Assembly (NCBI GenBank): GCA_022827185.1
Contig: JAJDTM010000021.1
Location: 62,001 to 126,000, forward strand
Length of the DNA stretch: 64,000 nucleotides
Direction: 5' to 3'
Source of the DNA: Candidatus Poribacteria bacterium
GTDB taxonomy: Bacteria; Poribacteria; WGA-4E; WGA-3G
The number at the start of each line of letters is the position of its first letter. Within the stretch, counting starts at the first letter, position 1. Under the pieces are notes generated by a model. It searched no databases. It worked only from the letters and a program-made list of their open reading frames with translations, and had not been told where the DNA came from. Shown one piece after another: positions 27,228 to 35,672 of this stretch. Position numbers and translations under genes: made by a program.

Positions 27228-28699
27228 GAATTACAGAAATTGAGCTCAAGAACTTCAGGGCTTTTCCGCGGCCCTATCACATTGACCTACACAAAGCAGG
27301 AAAGAATCTGATTGTTTACGGCGAAAACGGTAGCGGAAAGTCGTCGCTATATCTGGCGTTAAAATTCTTTTTGGAATCTGGTGTGGACTCCGATGACGCG
27401 GATAACAAAGATGCTAACTTTGAAACCCATCAAAATATCTTTATTGAAGATGCTGGGCAGATCAAGCTGTCTCTTCGCGCGCATCAGAACGCAAAGATGG
27501 ACACCTATGAATGGTCATCGGACGTTAAAGAAACATCCGACGATTTGATTATTGAAGCTTCAAAGGCGAAAGGGTTCCTTGACTATAAAGATCTGTTGGA
27601 AACGCATTATCTGCATCATAAAAACCCTGTGGTGAATGTGTTCGATTTGCTGGTTAAGACGCTCTTGACAAATACTGTCAGTCGTCGGACAGATCGGAGT
27701 CTTGTTGAAGATTGGACAAGTGTTCAGCCTCCGTTTCCACGCCGAGGCGCGACTACCCAAATTACATCCCTTGAGAGACGAGTAGAGAATTTCAACGATG
27801 AGCTAGCGAGCAGATTAGAAATGTTACAAACAAAAGCCTCCGAAATTCTTCAAAAATTTAGATACAATGTCGCGATTGACTTGGATTTTCAAGGGATTAC
27901 GTATAACAGCAATGACAAAACGCTTGATAATCAGGAGATTTTCTTGACGGTTAAGTACTTCGATAAAGACATCCCTGAGCATCACCGCTTTCTGAACGAA
28001 GCAAAGTTGTCAGCGATTGCAATTGCTATCTATTTTTCGTCAATCTTACTTCAACCAGAAAGTGAGTTGAAGATTCTCGCATTGGATGATGTACTCATCG
28101 GCTTGGATATGTCAAACCGCCTACCAGTGTTGGATGTCTTAGACGAGGATTTTGCAGATTATCAAATCTTTTTGACGACTTATGATAAAGCGTGGTATGA
28201 AATCGTCAAGCAGCGCACGGCACATGGCGGGAAATGGAAAGCCGTTGAATTCTATTTTGGGCGGACTGATGAATATGAAATACCGGTCTATGTGGAAGAT
28301 AAGGCATACCTTGATAAGGCGAGGGAATATCTTGATGCGAACGACTACAAAGCCTGTGCAATTTATCTGCGTACCGCTTTTGAAGTAATGATTGAGGAAT
28401 TTTGTGAGGCCAAGCGTTTGCCAGTCAGATACCGCCAAAATAGAGATAAACTGGACAGTCAAGATTTCTGGGATCCGATAAAGGTTGAAAATCAGAAGTC
28501 GGGCATTTTAGATCAATCGCTTATTAGAGATATCGAGTTGTATCGAACTCGCATCCTAAATCCGCTCAGCCATACGACTATCACGAACATACCGAAGAAA
28601 GAGATTGAGGACGCTATTGAAGCGGTAGAACGTCTTAAAATTGCACTGCAGGGACAGACACTGCACCTTGCAATTAACCAGCCTATAGAGTATAATTAA
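27224..28699 (+). CDS. AAA/SMC-type ATPase with HEPN-like C-terminal domain
   Basis: MRITEIELKNFRAF and Walker A GENGSGKSS mark an SbcC/RecF-like ABC ATPase. KLSAIAIAIYFSSILL is signature-like and ILALDDVLIGLD is Walker B. The ATPase ends near residue 330. Residues about 365-485 are helical (YLDANDYKACAIYLRTAFEV) and contain R443-x6-H450 (RILNPLSH), the Rx4-6H motif of HEPN ribonucleases. ATPase-HEPN fusions such as RloC and PrrC are anticodon nucleases used in phage defence. It overlaps the TPR-specificity gene by 4 bp, so the two are translationally coupled. RNase activity is inferred. Confidence 0.8.
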   Translation: MRITEIELKNFRAFPRPYHIDLHKAGKNLIVYGENGSGKSSLYLALKFFLESGVDSDDADNKDANFETHQNIFIEDAGQIKLSLRAHQNAKMDTYEWSSDVKETSDDLIIEASKAKGFLDYKDLLETHYLHHKNPVVNVFDLLVKTLLTNTVSRRTDRSLVEDWTSVQPPFPRRGATTQITSLERRVENFNDELASRLEMLQTKASEILQKFRYNVAIDLDFQGITYNSNDKTLDNQEIFLTVKYFDKDIPEHHRFLNEAKLSAIAIAIYFSSILLQPESELKILALDDVLIGLDMSNRLPVLDVLDEDFADYQIFLTTYDKAWYEIVKQRTAHGGKWKAVEFYFGRTDEYEIPVYVEDKAYLDKAREYLDANDYKACAIYLRTAFEVMIEEFCEAKRLPVRYRQNRDKLDSQDFWDPIKVENQKSGILDQSLIRDIELYRTRILNPLSHTTITNIPKKEIEDAIEAVERLKIALQGQTLHLAINQPIEYN

Positions 28700-28723
28700 A
28701 TCCCATAAGGAGGATGCAACATA

Positions 28724-29293
28724 ATGGATGTTAAAGACGCAATTCTTTCACGACGCACCATTTTTAAGTTCAAACCGGAACCGATACCAAACGATGTCAT
28801 CGAACAGGTTTTCAGTTACGGAATATGGGCACCGAATCACCATATCACCGAACCGTGGCGTTTCACTGTCATCGGCAAGGAGACAAAGTTGATCCTTGCA
28901 GACCGCTATCGCGAAATTAAGATGGAGGATACACCCGACCACGTTGATGCCGAAAATCTCGCAAAAATCGGTGAACTGGCTTACGCGAAGTTCATGTCTA
29001 AACCGACGATTATTGCTGTTTCGTGTCTCCAAGAGGGCGACGAACAACGCCGGCGGGAAGATTATGCCGCTGCTTGTTGTGCAATGCAAAACGTCCAACT
29101 CGCCGCATGGGATGCTGGTGTTGGGATGCAGTGGAGCACCGGTAGAATCACATTGGAAGAACAGACGTATCAGTTGTTAGGGATCGATGCGTCGCAGGAG
29201 TACATCATCGGCTTTTTCTATACGGGTTACCCCGCCGACATCGGTGAACCGAAACGGCAACCGGCTGGTGAGTTTATTCGCTGGGTAGCGTAA
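28724..29293 (+). CDS. Nitroreductase-family flavin oxidoreductase
   Basis: The 189-aa protein begins with the nitroreductase pattern (ILSRRTIFKFKPEPI, then YGIWAPNHHITEPWRF) that binds FMN, and ends with a GFFYTGYP segment typical of the YdjA-type subgroup. It probably reduces a nitro-compound, quinone or similar substrate with NAD(P)H. The RBS AAGGAGG precedes the ATG. It lies 24 bp after the ATPase gene and might be read through, but its function does not suggest membership of that module. Confidence 0.85.
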   Translation: MDVKDAILSRRTIFKFKPEPIPNDVIEQVFSYGIWAPNHHITEPWRFTVIGKETKLILADRYREIKMEDTPDHVDAENLAKIGELAYAKFMSKPTIIAVSCLQEGDEQRRREDYAAACCAMQNVQLAAWDAGVGMQWSTGRITLEEQTYQLLGIDASQEYIIGFFYTGYPADIGEPKRQPAGEFIRWVA

Positions 29294-29336
29294 AAGCCGT
29301 CAGTCTTCGGTTTCTGTCTGGAAAGTTAGGAAGTAA

Positions 29337-29388
29337 AAAGTGTGCTAAAGTTGGAAAGTTGTCATCTTTACGAACTTTAGAACACTTT
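29337..29388. repeat. Dispersed stem-loop, copy B, between convergent genes
   Basis: Arms AAAGTGTGCTAAAGTT (29337-29352) and AACTTTAGAACACTTT (29373-29388) pair at 15 of 16 positions. The arms match those at 5441-5490. It lies between convergent nitroreductase and amidohydrolase genes and may act as a terminator. Confidence 0.6.
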
Positions 29389-29440
29389 ACAGATTTTTTG
29401 AAGGTTTCTGATAGCCATTCCTGCCGATAGTTGATAATCA

Positions 29441-30277
29441 TTACAGAGATAGTTTGTACGCTGCTTTGGCGTTCTGCCAGAAGAACTTTTCTTTTACCGC
29501 ATCGCCTTTCGCGCTGAAATAGTCGTTCACAAGTTGTTGGACGACCTTATACGGCGCGAAACGTTCCGAGACGGGCCAGTTGCTCCCGTAGATGAGCCTA
29601 TCTCCACCAAACGCATCCCACAAAACATCTACCGTGGGGGTGTAGTAGGCGACATCTGTCGGGGCAGGCGTTTGTCCGGTGTGTTCTACCAACCCTGATA
29701 CTTTGCAATAGATGTTCGGATAGCGCGCCACTTCTTGGATAGCAGAGACCCAACCCGGATCGGGCGGTTCTTCTGATATGCGTACCCCGGCAATGTGGTT
29801 GATGACAATCCGCATCTCTGGCGTATGTTCGACCAGTGCTGGCAATGTTGATAACATGTCGGGATTAATCAATAAATCCAAGGTGAGTGCTTTCGCTGCT
29901 AATTTCTCAATATTCGCCATGAAAGTCGTGTCACCGATGGCTCGCAGGTGTCCGCCACCGAGACGTATCCCGCGGAAAAGTGGATTCGCAGAAAACCGGT
30001 TTAAATTATTTTTAAAATCAGGATCATCGGGTTCTAAATGTCCGACGAACCCTACAATGAAAGGTTCGTCTACGGCAAGATCGAGGATCCACTGGTTATC
30101 CTCAAGCCATTTGCTCGCCTCAACGACGACGGTACCGGTCGCGCCTTCAGGGACAGCGAGGGCTTTAAAATCGTCTGGCATCACCCGTCGATAAAGGACT
30201 TCATCGTCAGGGTTGGGCCACGGCACACCTTCAGGTCGTGTTGGATCGTAGAAATGTGTATGTGTATCAATAATCAT
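29441..30277 (-). CDS. Amidohydrolase-family lactonase-like protein
   Basis: The 278-aa TIM-barrel protein starts MIIDTHTHFYD (HxH metal motif) and fits the amidohydrolase_2 group that includes L-fuconolactonase and dicarboxylate lactonases. GIRLGG and INHIAG carry further expected positions. In the C-terminal motif YGSNWPVSE an Asn stands where most family members have the catalytic Asp. A lactonase role would fit the nearby sugar-acid enzymes (Gfo/Idh, enolase superfamily), but the substrate is unknown. Confidence 0.75.
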   Translation of the reverse strand: MIIDTHTHFYDPTRPEGVPWPNPDDEVLYRRVMPDDFKALAVPEGATGTVVVEASKWLEDNQWILDLAVDEPFIVGFVGHLEPDDPDFKNNLNRFSANPLFRGIRLGGGHLRAIGDTTFMANIEKLAAKALTLDLLINPDMLSTLPALVEHTPEMRIVINHIAGVRISEEPPDPGWVSAIQEVARYPNIYCKVSGLVEHTGQTPAPTDVAYYTPTVDVLWDAFGGDRLIYGSNWPVSERFAPYKVVQQLVNDYFSAKGDAVKEKFFWQNAKAAYKLSL

Positions 30278-31276
30278 AGATATTCCTCAGAAATTTTGCA
30301 AGTATGTGAAAGTTTGGAAGTTTGCAAATTGCAAGGGGCGAAGGATTGGAAGATTAGAAGATTGGAAGATTGGGCGGTAGAGCCTTCCCATCCTTCCAAC
30401 CAAATTCCTTCCATCCTTCCAACCAAGTCTCTTTCATCCTTCCTTGATTCCAATTTTTTCTTTTCTCGCTTTTACAATTTTTTACCTCTGATAGTACTTT
30501 TAGGGGTCGGGCTGTTTGGATGTACGTCTCCGGATCCAGAGCAGCAACAGAAGCGTGAACTGCAACGTGATGCCTTAAAACTCAGAATGGGGCAGGCACT
30601 CAACCCGACGGATGCGGAAGGACATCTTCAACTCGGCAAAATCTATCGCGAATTGGGCGAGTCTGAGAAAGCGATAGAATCGTTTCAAAACGCCATCGCG
30701 CTTGATGACGAACACCAACACGCCTATAACAATCTCGGTTTAGTTTATACCGACCTCCGTTTATATGTGCTTGCGATTGAGATGTTCCAAGCTGCACTGG
30801 AATTGTCGCCAGAAAACCCCGCCTTCTATAACAACCTCGGCTATGCCTACAATATGACAGAACGATTTGATGAGGCGTTCGCCGCCTACCGCAGCGCAAT
30901 CGAATCGGATCCAACCTTTGTTGATGCCTATTACAACCTCGCTGATGCCTACCTCAACCGCGATATGTATCAGGAAGCGATTCAGTATTATGAATCAGCA
31001 CTCGAAATCGAAGCGGGCGACGCGGATGTCTATTTTAATGTCGGTCTCGCTTACGAGGAGAACGGGCAGTTCCTCCGCGCAATCCAATCCTATGAAAAAG
31101 GATTATCGCTTGATGACAGCGATGTAGAGGCTTACTATCGTCTCGCGCAAGTGTATCAAAAAAATGGCGATCCCCTTATGATGCGTCGCTATCTGGAGAT
31201 TTTTTTGGAGCGGGCAAAGGAACTTCCGCATCTTGAAGAAGAGGTCCGCACTGCGGAGCAGTTGTTTGATCGATAG
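30254..31276 (+). CDS. TPR lipoprotein
   Basis: A hydrophobic stretch ending in LLGVGLFGC gives a lipobox; the lipidated Cys codon is at 30521. After it come about seven TPR units (AYNNLGLVY, YYNLADAYL, YFNVGLAYEE). It is probably an outer-membrane or inner-membrane anchored scaffold. Start problem: the nearest in-frame ATGs (30254, 30260) lie about 87 codons before the Cys, and that stretch reads through a dispersed GGAAGATTGGAAG repeat. A TTG (30296-30360) or CTG nearer the signal peptide may be used. The 3' end overlaps the convergent methyltransferase gene by 101 bp. Confidence 0.7.
   Translation: MCMCINNHRYSSEILQVCESLEVCKLQGAKDWKIRRLEDWAVEPSHPSNQIPSILPTKSLSSFLDSNFFFSRFYNFLPLIVLLGVGLFGCTSPDPEQQQKRELQRDALKLRMGQALNPTDAEGHLQLGKIYRELGESEKAIESFQNAIALDDEHQHAYNNLGLVYTDLRLYVLAIEMFQAALELSPENPAFYNNLGYAYNMTERFDEAFAAYRSAIESDPTFVDAYYNLADAYLNRDMYQEAIQYYESALEIEAGDADVYFNVGLAYEENGQFLRAIQSYEKGLSLDDSDVEAYYRLAQVYQKNGDPLMMRRYLEIFLERAKELPHLEEEVRTAEQLFDR
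30340..30425. repeat. GGAAGATTGGAAG dispersed repeat, second copy
   Basis: The purine arm (GGATTGGAAGATTAGAAGAT) is followed by pyrimidine-rich complements (CCTTCCATCCTTCCAACC), as at 9740-9981. Here it lies in the apparent 5' coding part of the TPR lipoprotein gene. Confidence 0.5.
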
Positions 31277-32585
31277 CGTTTTTCCTTAAAATCAACAGAA
31301 ATTCTGACTTCATCCCATCTGGGTTCTTATTCTTTCGTGCGCCGAATAACTTCCGTGTTTTAATCCTATCCTCATGGACCTTTTCAAACGTCCATCCACG
31401 TTCTGTGAAATACTCCACCAATATCCGCCATATTTCGACCGTTATACCGTCAATCCGTGGATTGCCGACAAAAATACAGGCGGCTGCGTTCGGTTTCAGT
31501 TGGTTCATCGAATTTTCAAGTGCGTTGACCGTATGGCAGAAATAGGAATCGAGCCGTTTTCGGAGATCGTCTCGTGTGAGGATCTCCCGGACTTTATCCA
31601 ACGTTTCCGTCTGAATCACCCGATCTGCCTTCCGATACGGGATTTCAAGCCGTGATAACGCTTGTACCTCTTCCTCGGTGTGTCCCAACCAGAACAGATC
31701 CATCTTCGTAGATCGAATATATTCTTGTGCCTGAAGATACGGGGGCGATGTGATAAGCGCGTCACAGACTCGCGGCACAGCAACATCCGACGAATCAACC
31801 CCTCCACGGAATTCAACCTGTCCCAAATGTTCGGCGTGATCCTGCTGTGTGTACACCACAAAGTCATTCAGGTCTCTTAGCGTTTTCAAGGAGAGACTCT
31901 GAACCATCTCATCTAACTGCTCTCTCCAATTTTCCTTAAGCAGTGCCTCTATAGCGTTCAACTTTCGCTTGGATCTCGCAAGTTTGGGGGTCCTGTCTTC
32001 TGTATAGGAAAAGCGTTTACTCACCTTCAACAATGCAGATTTAATAATAGCGGCATAGATCCCGACATCTGTCCTGTTGATGAAACCCCAGTATTGCGAT
32101 AAGACCTCTAAAATTTCAGGGGCGTACCAGTAGGTAACATTCGACCAAGCAGGTGTGAATTGCTCGTTGCTTTCTCGCATATCCGCTAAAAGTTTATACA
32201 AACTCGCTTCGGACAATATCTCTTTACCGCGATAAACCTTGAGAGGCATAATGTGATTCAAAAGAAGGTTCAGGTCGAGTAAAACAGCGTTACGTTTGCA
32301 CAAATACGCCTCAACACCTACTGTTCCTGACCCTGCGAACGGATCAACAATCCAATCCGCTTCCTTTGTATAAGTTTTAATCGCATAACGGACAATCTGC
32401 GGAATGAATTTCGCGGGGTAGGCATAAATAGCGTGTGTCAGGTAACCGGTGTCATTGATTTCGGGGACTAACTCTCGGAACGAAACTAACGCCACACCAT
32501 CAGATGCAGCGTCATCTGGTGGAACTTCAGGTTCGGTGTCTATCGGAAAAAGCGTGAATTGTGCTTCCAAATTGCGGTTTCTCAT
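31176..32585 (-). CDS. DNA methyltransferase (amino-MTase, likely N4-cytosine/N6-adenine), orphan
   Basis: The 469-aa protein has the SAM-binding motif DPFAGSGTVGVEA (about residue 80) and the catalytic motif TSPPYL (about residue 290), about 200 residues apart and in motif I-then-IV order. SPPY favours N4-cytosine modification, but N6-adenine is possible. No restriction endonuclease gene is adjacent, so it looks like an orphan or regulatory methylase, unless it serves the NERD/TPR/ATPase module 2.5 kb away. The last ~30 residues are encoded antisense to the TPR lipoprotein gene. Confidence 0.82.
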   Translation of the reverse strand: MRNRNLEAQFTLFPIDTEPEVPPDDAASDGVALVSFRELVPEINDTGYLTHAIYAYPAKFIPQIVRYAIKTYTKEADWIVDPFAGSGTVGVEAYLCKRNAVLLDLNLLLNHIMPLKVYRGKEILSEASLYKLLADMRESNEQFTPAWSNVTYWYAPEILEVLSQYWGFINRTDVGIYAAIIKSALLKVSKRFSYTEDRTPKLARSKRKLNAIEALLKENWREQLDEMVQSLSLKTLRDLNDFVVYTQQDHAEHLGQVEFRGGVDSSDVAVPRVCDALITSPPYLQAQEYIRSTKMDLFWLGHTEEEVQALSRLEIPYRKADRVIQTETLDKVREILTRDDLRKRLDSYFCHTVNALENSMNQLKPNAAACIFVGNPRIDGITVEIWRILVEYFTERGWTFEKVHEDRIKTRKLFGARKNKNPDGMKSEFLLILRKNAIDQTTAPQCGPLLQDAEVPLPAPKKSPDSDAS

Positions 32586-32630
32586 CAGAGGCTATGTGCT
32601 TTATAGAGCAGAGTAGATGCATCAAGGGAG

Positions 32631-33836
32631 CTATTGCGATGCGTCTTCCACTGCTTTCGCGCCTTCAAGTTCTTCTTCAGTTAGTTGGAAGTCAAACACC
32701 GCTTCGCCTTCTTCAACCGTTTCTGTTTGGATTTGCTCTGTCGGTTGCGAGGTCTCCTGCACAGCGGTATCTGTGGTTTCAAGTTTCTTTGAAGTGCCAC
32801 CGAGGATCGTCAAAACCACAATCCCGACAACGCAGACGCTTGTGACTGTCAGTGCAATGGGGCGTTTCCAGAGGACAGCGCGCTCGCTTTTGTCTAAGAA
32901 CGGCAGAAATAGGAGCAACAACATGCCGACTGTCGGGATCACAAACGTTCCGATGATTTCAAAGGGACCTTGGAAGTATTTCAGGAGTTGGAACAGGAAC
33001 AGGAAATACCATTCAGGACGCGGATCGTAGTCCGCATTCGTCGGGTCAGCGACATCTTCAAGCGGAACAGGAACGAAGATCGCAACGGTAGCGAGGATTA
33101 CAAAGAGGATCAGCATACCGACAACATCTTCAAATACCTGATGCGGATAGAACGGTTTTCCAGTTTTCATCTCCTCTGGTGTATTTTTCGGAGTGCCTGA
33201 AGAACCGTAGTACCTGACGAAGAAGAGATGCACACCGACCAATCCGAAGGCCAACCACGGCAGCCAAATCGTATGAAGCGCGTAAAACCGCGACAGCGTC
33301 ACCGCACCGATTTCCGAACCCCCACGCATCACTTTCGCCACAAAATCGCCTAATCCGGGTGCAGTGCTGGCGATTTCCACACCGACAACCGTTGCCCAAT
33401 ACGCCTTTTCGTCCCACGGCAACAGATAACCTGTGAACCCGAAACCGAGGACAATTAAGAGGAGTAGCACACCGAATATCCAAGTCAGTTCACGCGGGGC
33501 TTTGTATGAACTATAAAGCACAACACGGAGCAGATGCAAAACAACGATGATGACCATCGCGCTTGCACCCCAGTGGTGCAAGCCTCGCACAAACGCACCG
33601 AACGGGACCTCTTCGCTGATATAGGTTACGGCGTTATGGGCGTGTTCCGGTGAAGGCGAGTAGTAGAACGCAAGAAATGCCCCTGTCGCCGCTTGTAATA
33701 GGAGCAGAAACATCGCCAAACTGCCGAGCGAGAAAAGCAGGTTGATATGTTTCGGCAGCGGTTTGCGTAGATGTGTGTCCAGTGCCTCTAATGGGAGACG
33801 CTCGTTCAGAAATTGCTTTATCCCAGCGTAACGCAT
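32631..33836 (-). CDS. Cytochrome b of a Rieske/cytochrome b (bc) complex
   Basis: The 401-aa polytopic protein carries both b heme ligand pairs (HHWGASAMVIIVVLH and LHTIWLPWLAFGLVGVH), the Qo-site PEWY motif (PRPEWYFLFL) and about eight membrane spans. It transfers electrons from quinol in the inner membrane. N- and C-terminal parts are fused, as in bc1 type. The start ATG overlaps the Rieske stop (TAATG), so the two are coupled. A charged Gln/Glu-rich C-terminal tail follows the last span. No cytochrome c1 or c gene is in the window. Confidence 0.92.
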   Translation of the reverse strand: MRYAGIKQFLNERLPLEALDTHLRKPLPKHINLLFSLGSLAMFLLLLQAATGAFLAFYYSPSPEHAHNAVTYISEEVPFGAFVRGLHHWGASAMVIIVVLHLLRVVLYSSYKAPRELTWIFGVLLLLIVLGFGFTGYLLPWDEKAYWATVVGVEIASTAPGLGDFVAKVMRGGSEIGAVTLSRFYALHTIWLPWLAFGLVGVHLFFVRYYGSSGTPKNTPEEMKTGKPFYPHQVFEDVVGMLILFVILATVAIFVPVPLEDVADPTNADYDPRPEWYFLFLFQLLKYFQGPFEIIGTFVIPTVGMLLLLFLPFLDKSERAVLWKRPIALTVTSVCVVGIVVLTILGGTSKKLETTDTAVQETSQPTEQIQTETVEEGEAVFDFQLTEEELEGAKAVEDASQ

Positions 33837-34339
33837 TAGGACTCCTTCACGTATAAAATGCCTGCTTCGACTTTGGTTTCGAGTTTCTGCAACGGTTCCG
33901 GCGGTGGACCAGCAATAACAGCACCCGTCTTATCGAATATCGCACCGTGACACGGACAGAGAAACGATTCTTTACTTTCATCCCACCGGACGAGACAACC
34001 GAGGTGTGAACAGATCCGCGAAAAGACACGCCACTCGCCGTTGCCAGCATCCGTCACATAGACAGAGCGTTTTTTCGTCGCTTTGACCCAACCGTCTTTT
34101 GCTGTGAAGGTATAATCCACCTTTTTGAACCGACTGTTTTTAAGCCGGTCAGCGAGACCCAAATCGACCCATTTCGATTCGCCTTTTTTGAAGGCGGGTG
34201 AAATTGCGAAGCCGATAAGGGGAATACCGGCGGCGAGGCTCAGTACTCCCCCGATAAAGGCAATCGCCCAATTTATAGAAAAGACTAAAAATGAACGTCT
34301 ACCTTTTTTCTCCATCCATTTCTCCTTTGCAGCAAGCAA
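33836..34339 (-). CDS. Rieske iron-sulfur protein
   Basis: The 167-aa protein has an N-terminal twin-arginine-like RRSFLVFSINW followed by a single hydrophobic anchor, and the [2Fe-2S] motifs CSHLGC and CPCHG with the conserved GPPPEPL loop after them. It is the Rieske subunit partner of the downstream cytochrome b and would sit on the periplasmic side. Confidence 0.93.
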   Translation of the reverse strand: MLAAKEKWMEKKGRRSFLVFSINWAIAFIGGVLSLAAGIPLIGFAISPAFKKGESKWVDLGLADRLKNSRFKKVDYTFTAKDGWVKATKKRSVYVTDAGNGEWRVFSRICSHLGCLVRWDESKESFLCPCHGAIFDKTGAVIAGPPPEPLQKLETKVEAGILYVKES

Positions 34340-34372
34340 TCAAGTCCGTTCGGCAGCACCAAGCTGTGTCAA

Positions 34373-35449
34373 TTACTTAGCTTTTTTAGGCTTTTTCCAC
34401 GTTTGCCCTTCAAACGGTCTACGCAGATCGTATTTGCCTTCGACTAAAACAGGGAGCGTGCCGTCGTTAACCATGAGTTCAAGGGGTAACTCTTTCGTTT
34501 CCATCGGCATAGTGACCACATTTTTGATGCGCAACGATTCATAGATAGCCATCATGATTTCAAGGGTGTAACGGGCTTGAATACCGCTGCCGCGATGGTC
34601 AGGAATGTCCCCTTCGATCCACTCAATGAGTTCATCGTACTGGTTCTTCGTTTGTGGGGGTGGCGTAATGGTTTGCCAACCCTTCGCGTCCCCGTTTTGG
34701 AGCTGAAGGCCATCGGGTCCGTTACGAATTTGTCCCTCTGTTCCAGCGATTCTGGGCATTGAGACATTCGGTTCTGGCAAGTCGCCTTCGTAGATACCGC
34801 GTGCCCCACCTTCAAAGCAGACTAACCCCATACAGAGGTCTTCACAGATCGTGCGACGTTCCCACCGATCGCTCTCCCGGGAGGTCTGTCCGATCACCCA
34901 CAACGTCTCAGGATCAGACAGGATAAAACGCCAACCATCGATGGCGTGTGTGCCTGTATTCAACAATCCAGCGTGCCTTTTGGCACTGTGGTGGACTGTT
35001 GTCGGTTCACCAATCGCTCCGGCAGCGACGAGTCTGCGGGTCTCTATATTTGCAGGCGCGAATCTACCTTGGTGTCCGATGACGAGTTTAACATCGTTCT
35101 CTTCACAGGCAGCAATCATAGCGTCGGCTTGCCCGAGTGAAGCTGCCATCGGCTTCTCACCGATAATCCCTTTCACCCCTGCTTTCGCTGCCGCGACCGT
35201 GGCTTCCGCCCGCGGTCCCTGCCATGTTGTAACGCTGACGATGTCCAAATCCTCTTTTGCTAACATTTCGTCAACATCGGTGTAGACAGCGGATACATCG
35301 TACTCGTCTGTGATACGGTGTGTTGCCTCTTCGTAGATGTCCATTACTGCCACGACTTCTGCCCTCGGATGTGCGGTCCATGATCTGGTGTGGGACCTGC
35401 CCATTCCGCCGCAGCCAATGATTCCGACACGGTATGTCTGATTTGCCAT
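34373..35449 (-). CDS. Gfo/Idh/MocA-family NAD(P)-dependent oxidoreductase
   Basis: The 358-aa protein starts with a Rossmann motif (VGIIGCGGMGRSH), has the family's EKPMA motif with the conserved Lys (about residue 97) and a GTHAIDGWRF region for the active-site His. Such enzymes oxidise or reduce sugars and inositols. It is divergent from an enolase-superfamily gene, suggesting a shared sugar or sugar-acid pathway. Substrate unknown. Confidence 0.88.
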   Translation of the reverse strand: MANQTYRVGIIGCGGMGRSHTRSWTAHPRAEVVAVMDIYEEATHRITDEYDVSAVYTDVDEMLAKEDLDIVSVTTWQGPRAEATVAAAKAGVKGIIGEKPMAASLGQADAMIAACEENDVKLVIGHQGRFAPANIETRRLVAAGAIGEPTTVHHSAKRHAGLLNTGTHAIDGWRFILSDPETLWVIGQTSRESDRWERRTICEDLCMGLVCFEGGARGIYEGDLPEPNVSMPRIAGTEGQIRNGPDGLQLQNGDAKGWQTITPPPQTKNQYDELIEWIEGDIPDHRGSGIQARYTLEIMMAIYESLRIKNVVTMPMETKELPLELMVNDGTLPVLVEGKYDLRRPFEGQTWKKPKKAK

Positions 35450-35508
35450 CTGTTTGGTCTCCTTATCTTAGCAATCGAGCCAACTGTTTTTTAAAAATCG
35501 TGTTGACT

Positions 35509-35537
35509 ATTCTATCACTTCAGGCTGTTTTTGTCAA
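35509..35537 (-). promoter_or_regulatory. Candidate sigma70-type promoter for the Gfo/Idh/MocA gene
   Basis: On the minus strand TTGACA (35537-35532) and TAGAAT (35514-35509) are 17 bp apart, about 60 bp before the oxidoreductase start. A second TTGACA on the plus strand (35548-35553) may serve the divergent enolase-superfamily gene, with a weaker -10. Confidence 0.5.
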
Positions 35538-35672
35538 ATCGTTTTCCTTGACAAACCATCAGAAACGTTGCAAACTATACTAAACTGCTGGAGCTCGCCG
35601 AGATACGGAGATTGTGACAATCCAGGTGCTTCACTAACAACTGATAACTATTAAAAGAGGGGACATAACCAG

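Noticed and set aside
31176..32585. Methyltransferase as part of the NERD/TPR/ATPase module
   Set aside because: It is on the opposite strand and separated by three metabolic or lipoprotein genes. Kept only as a possible protector to test.
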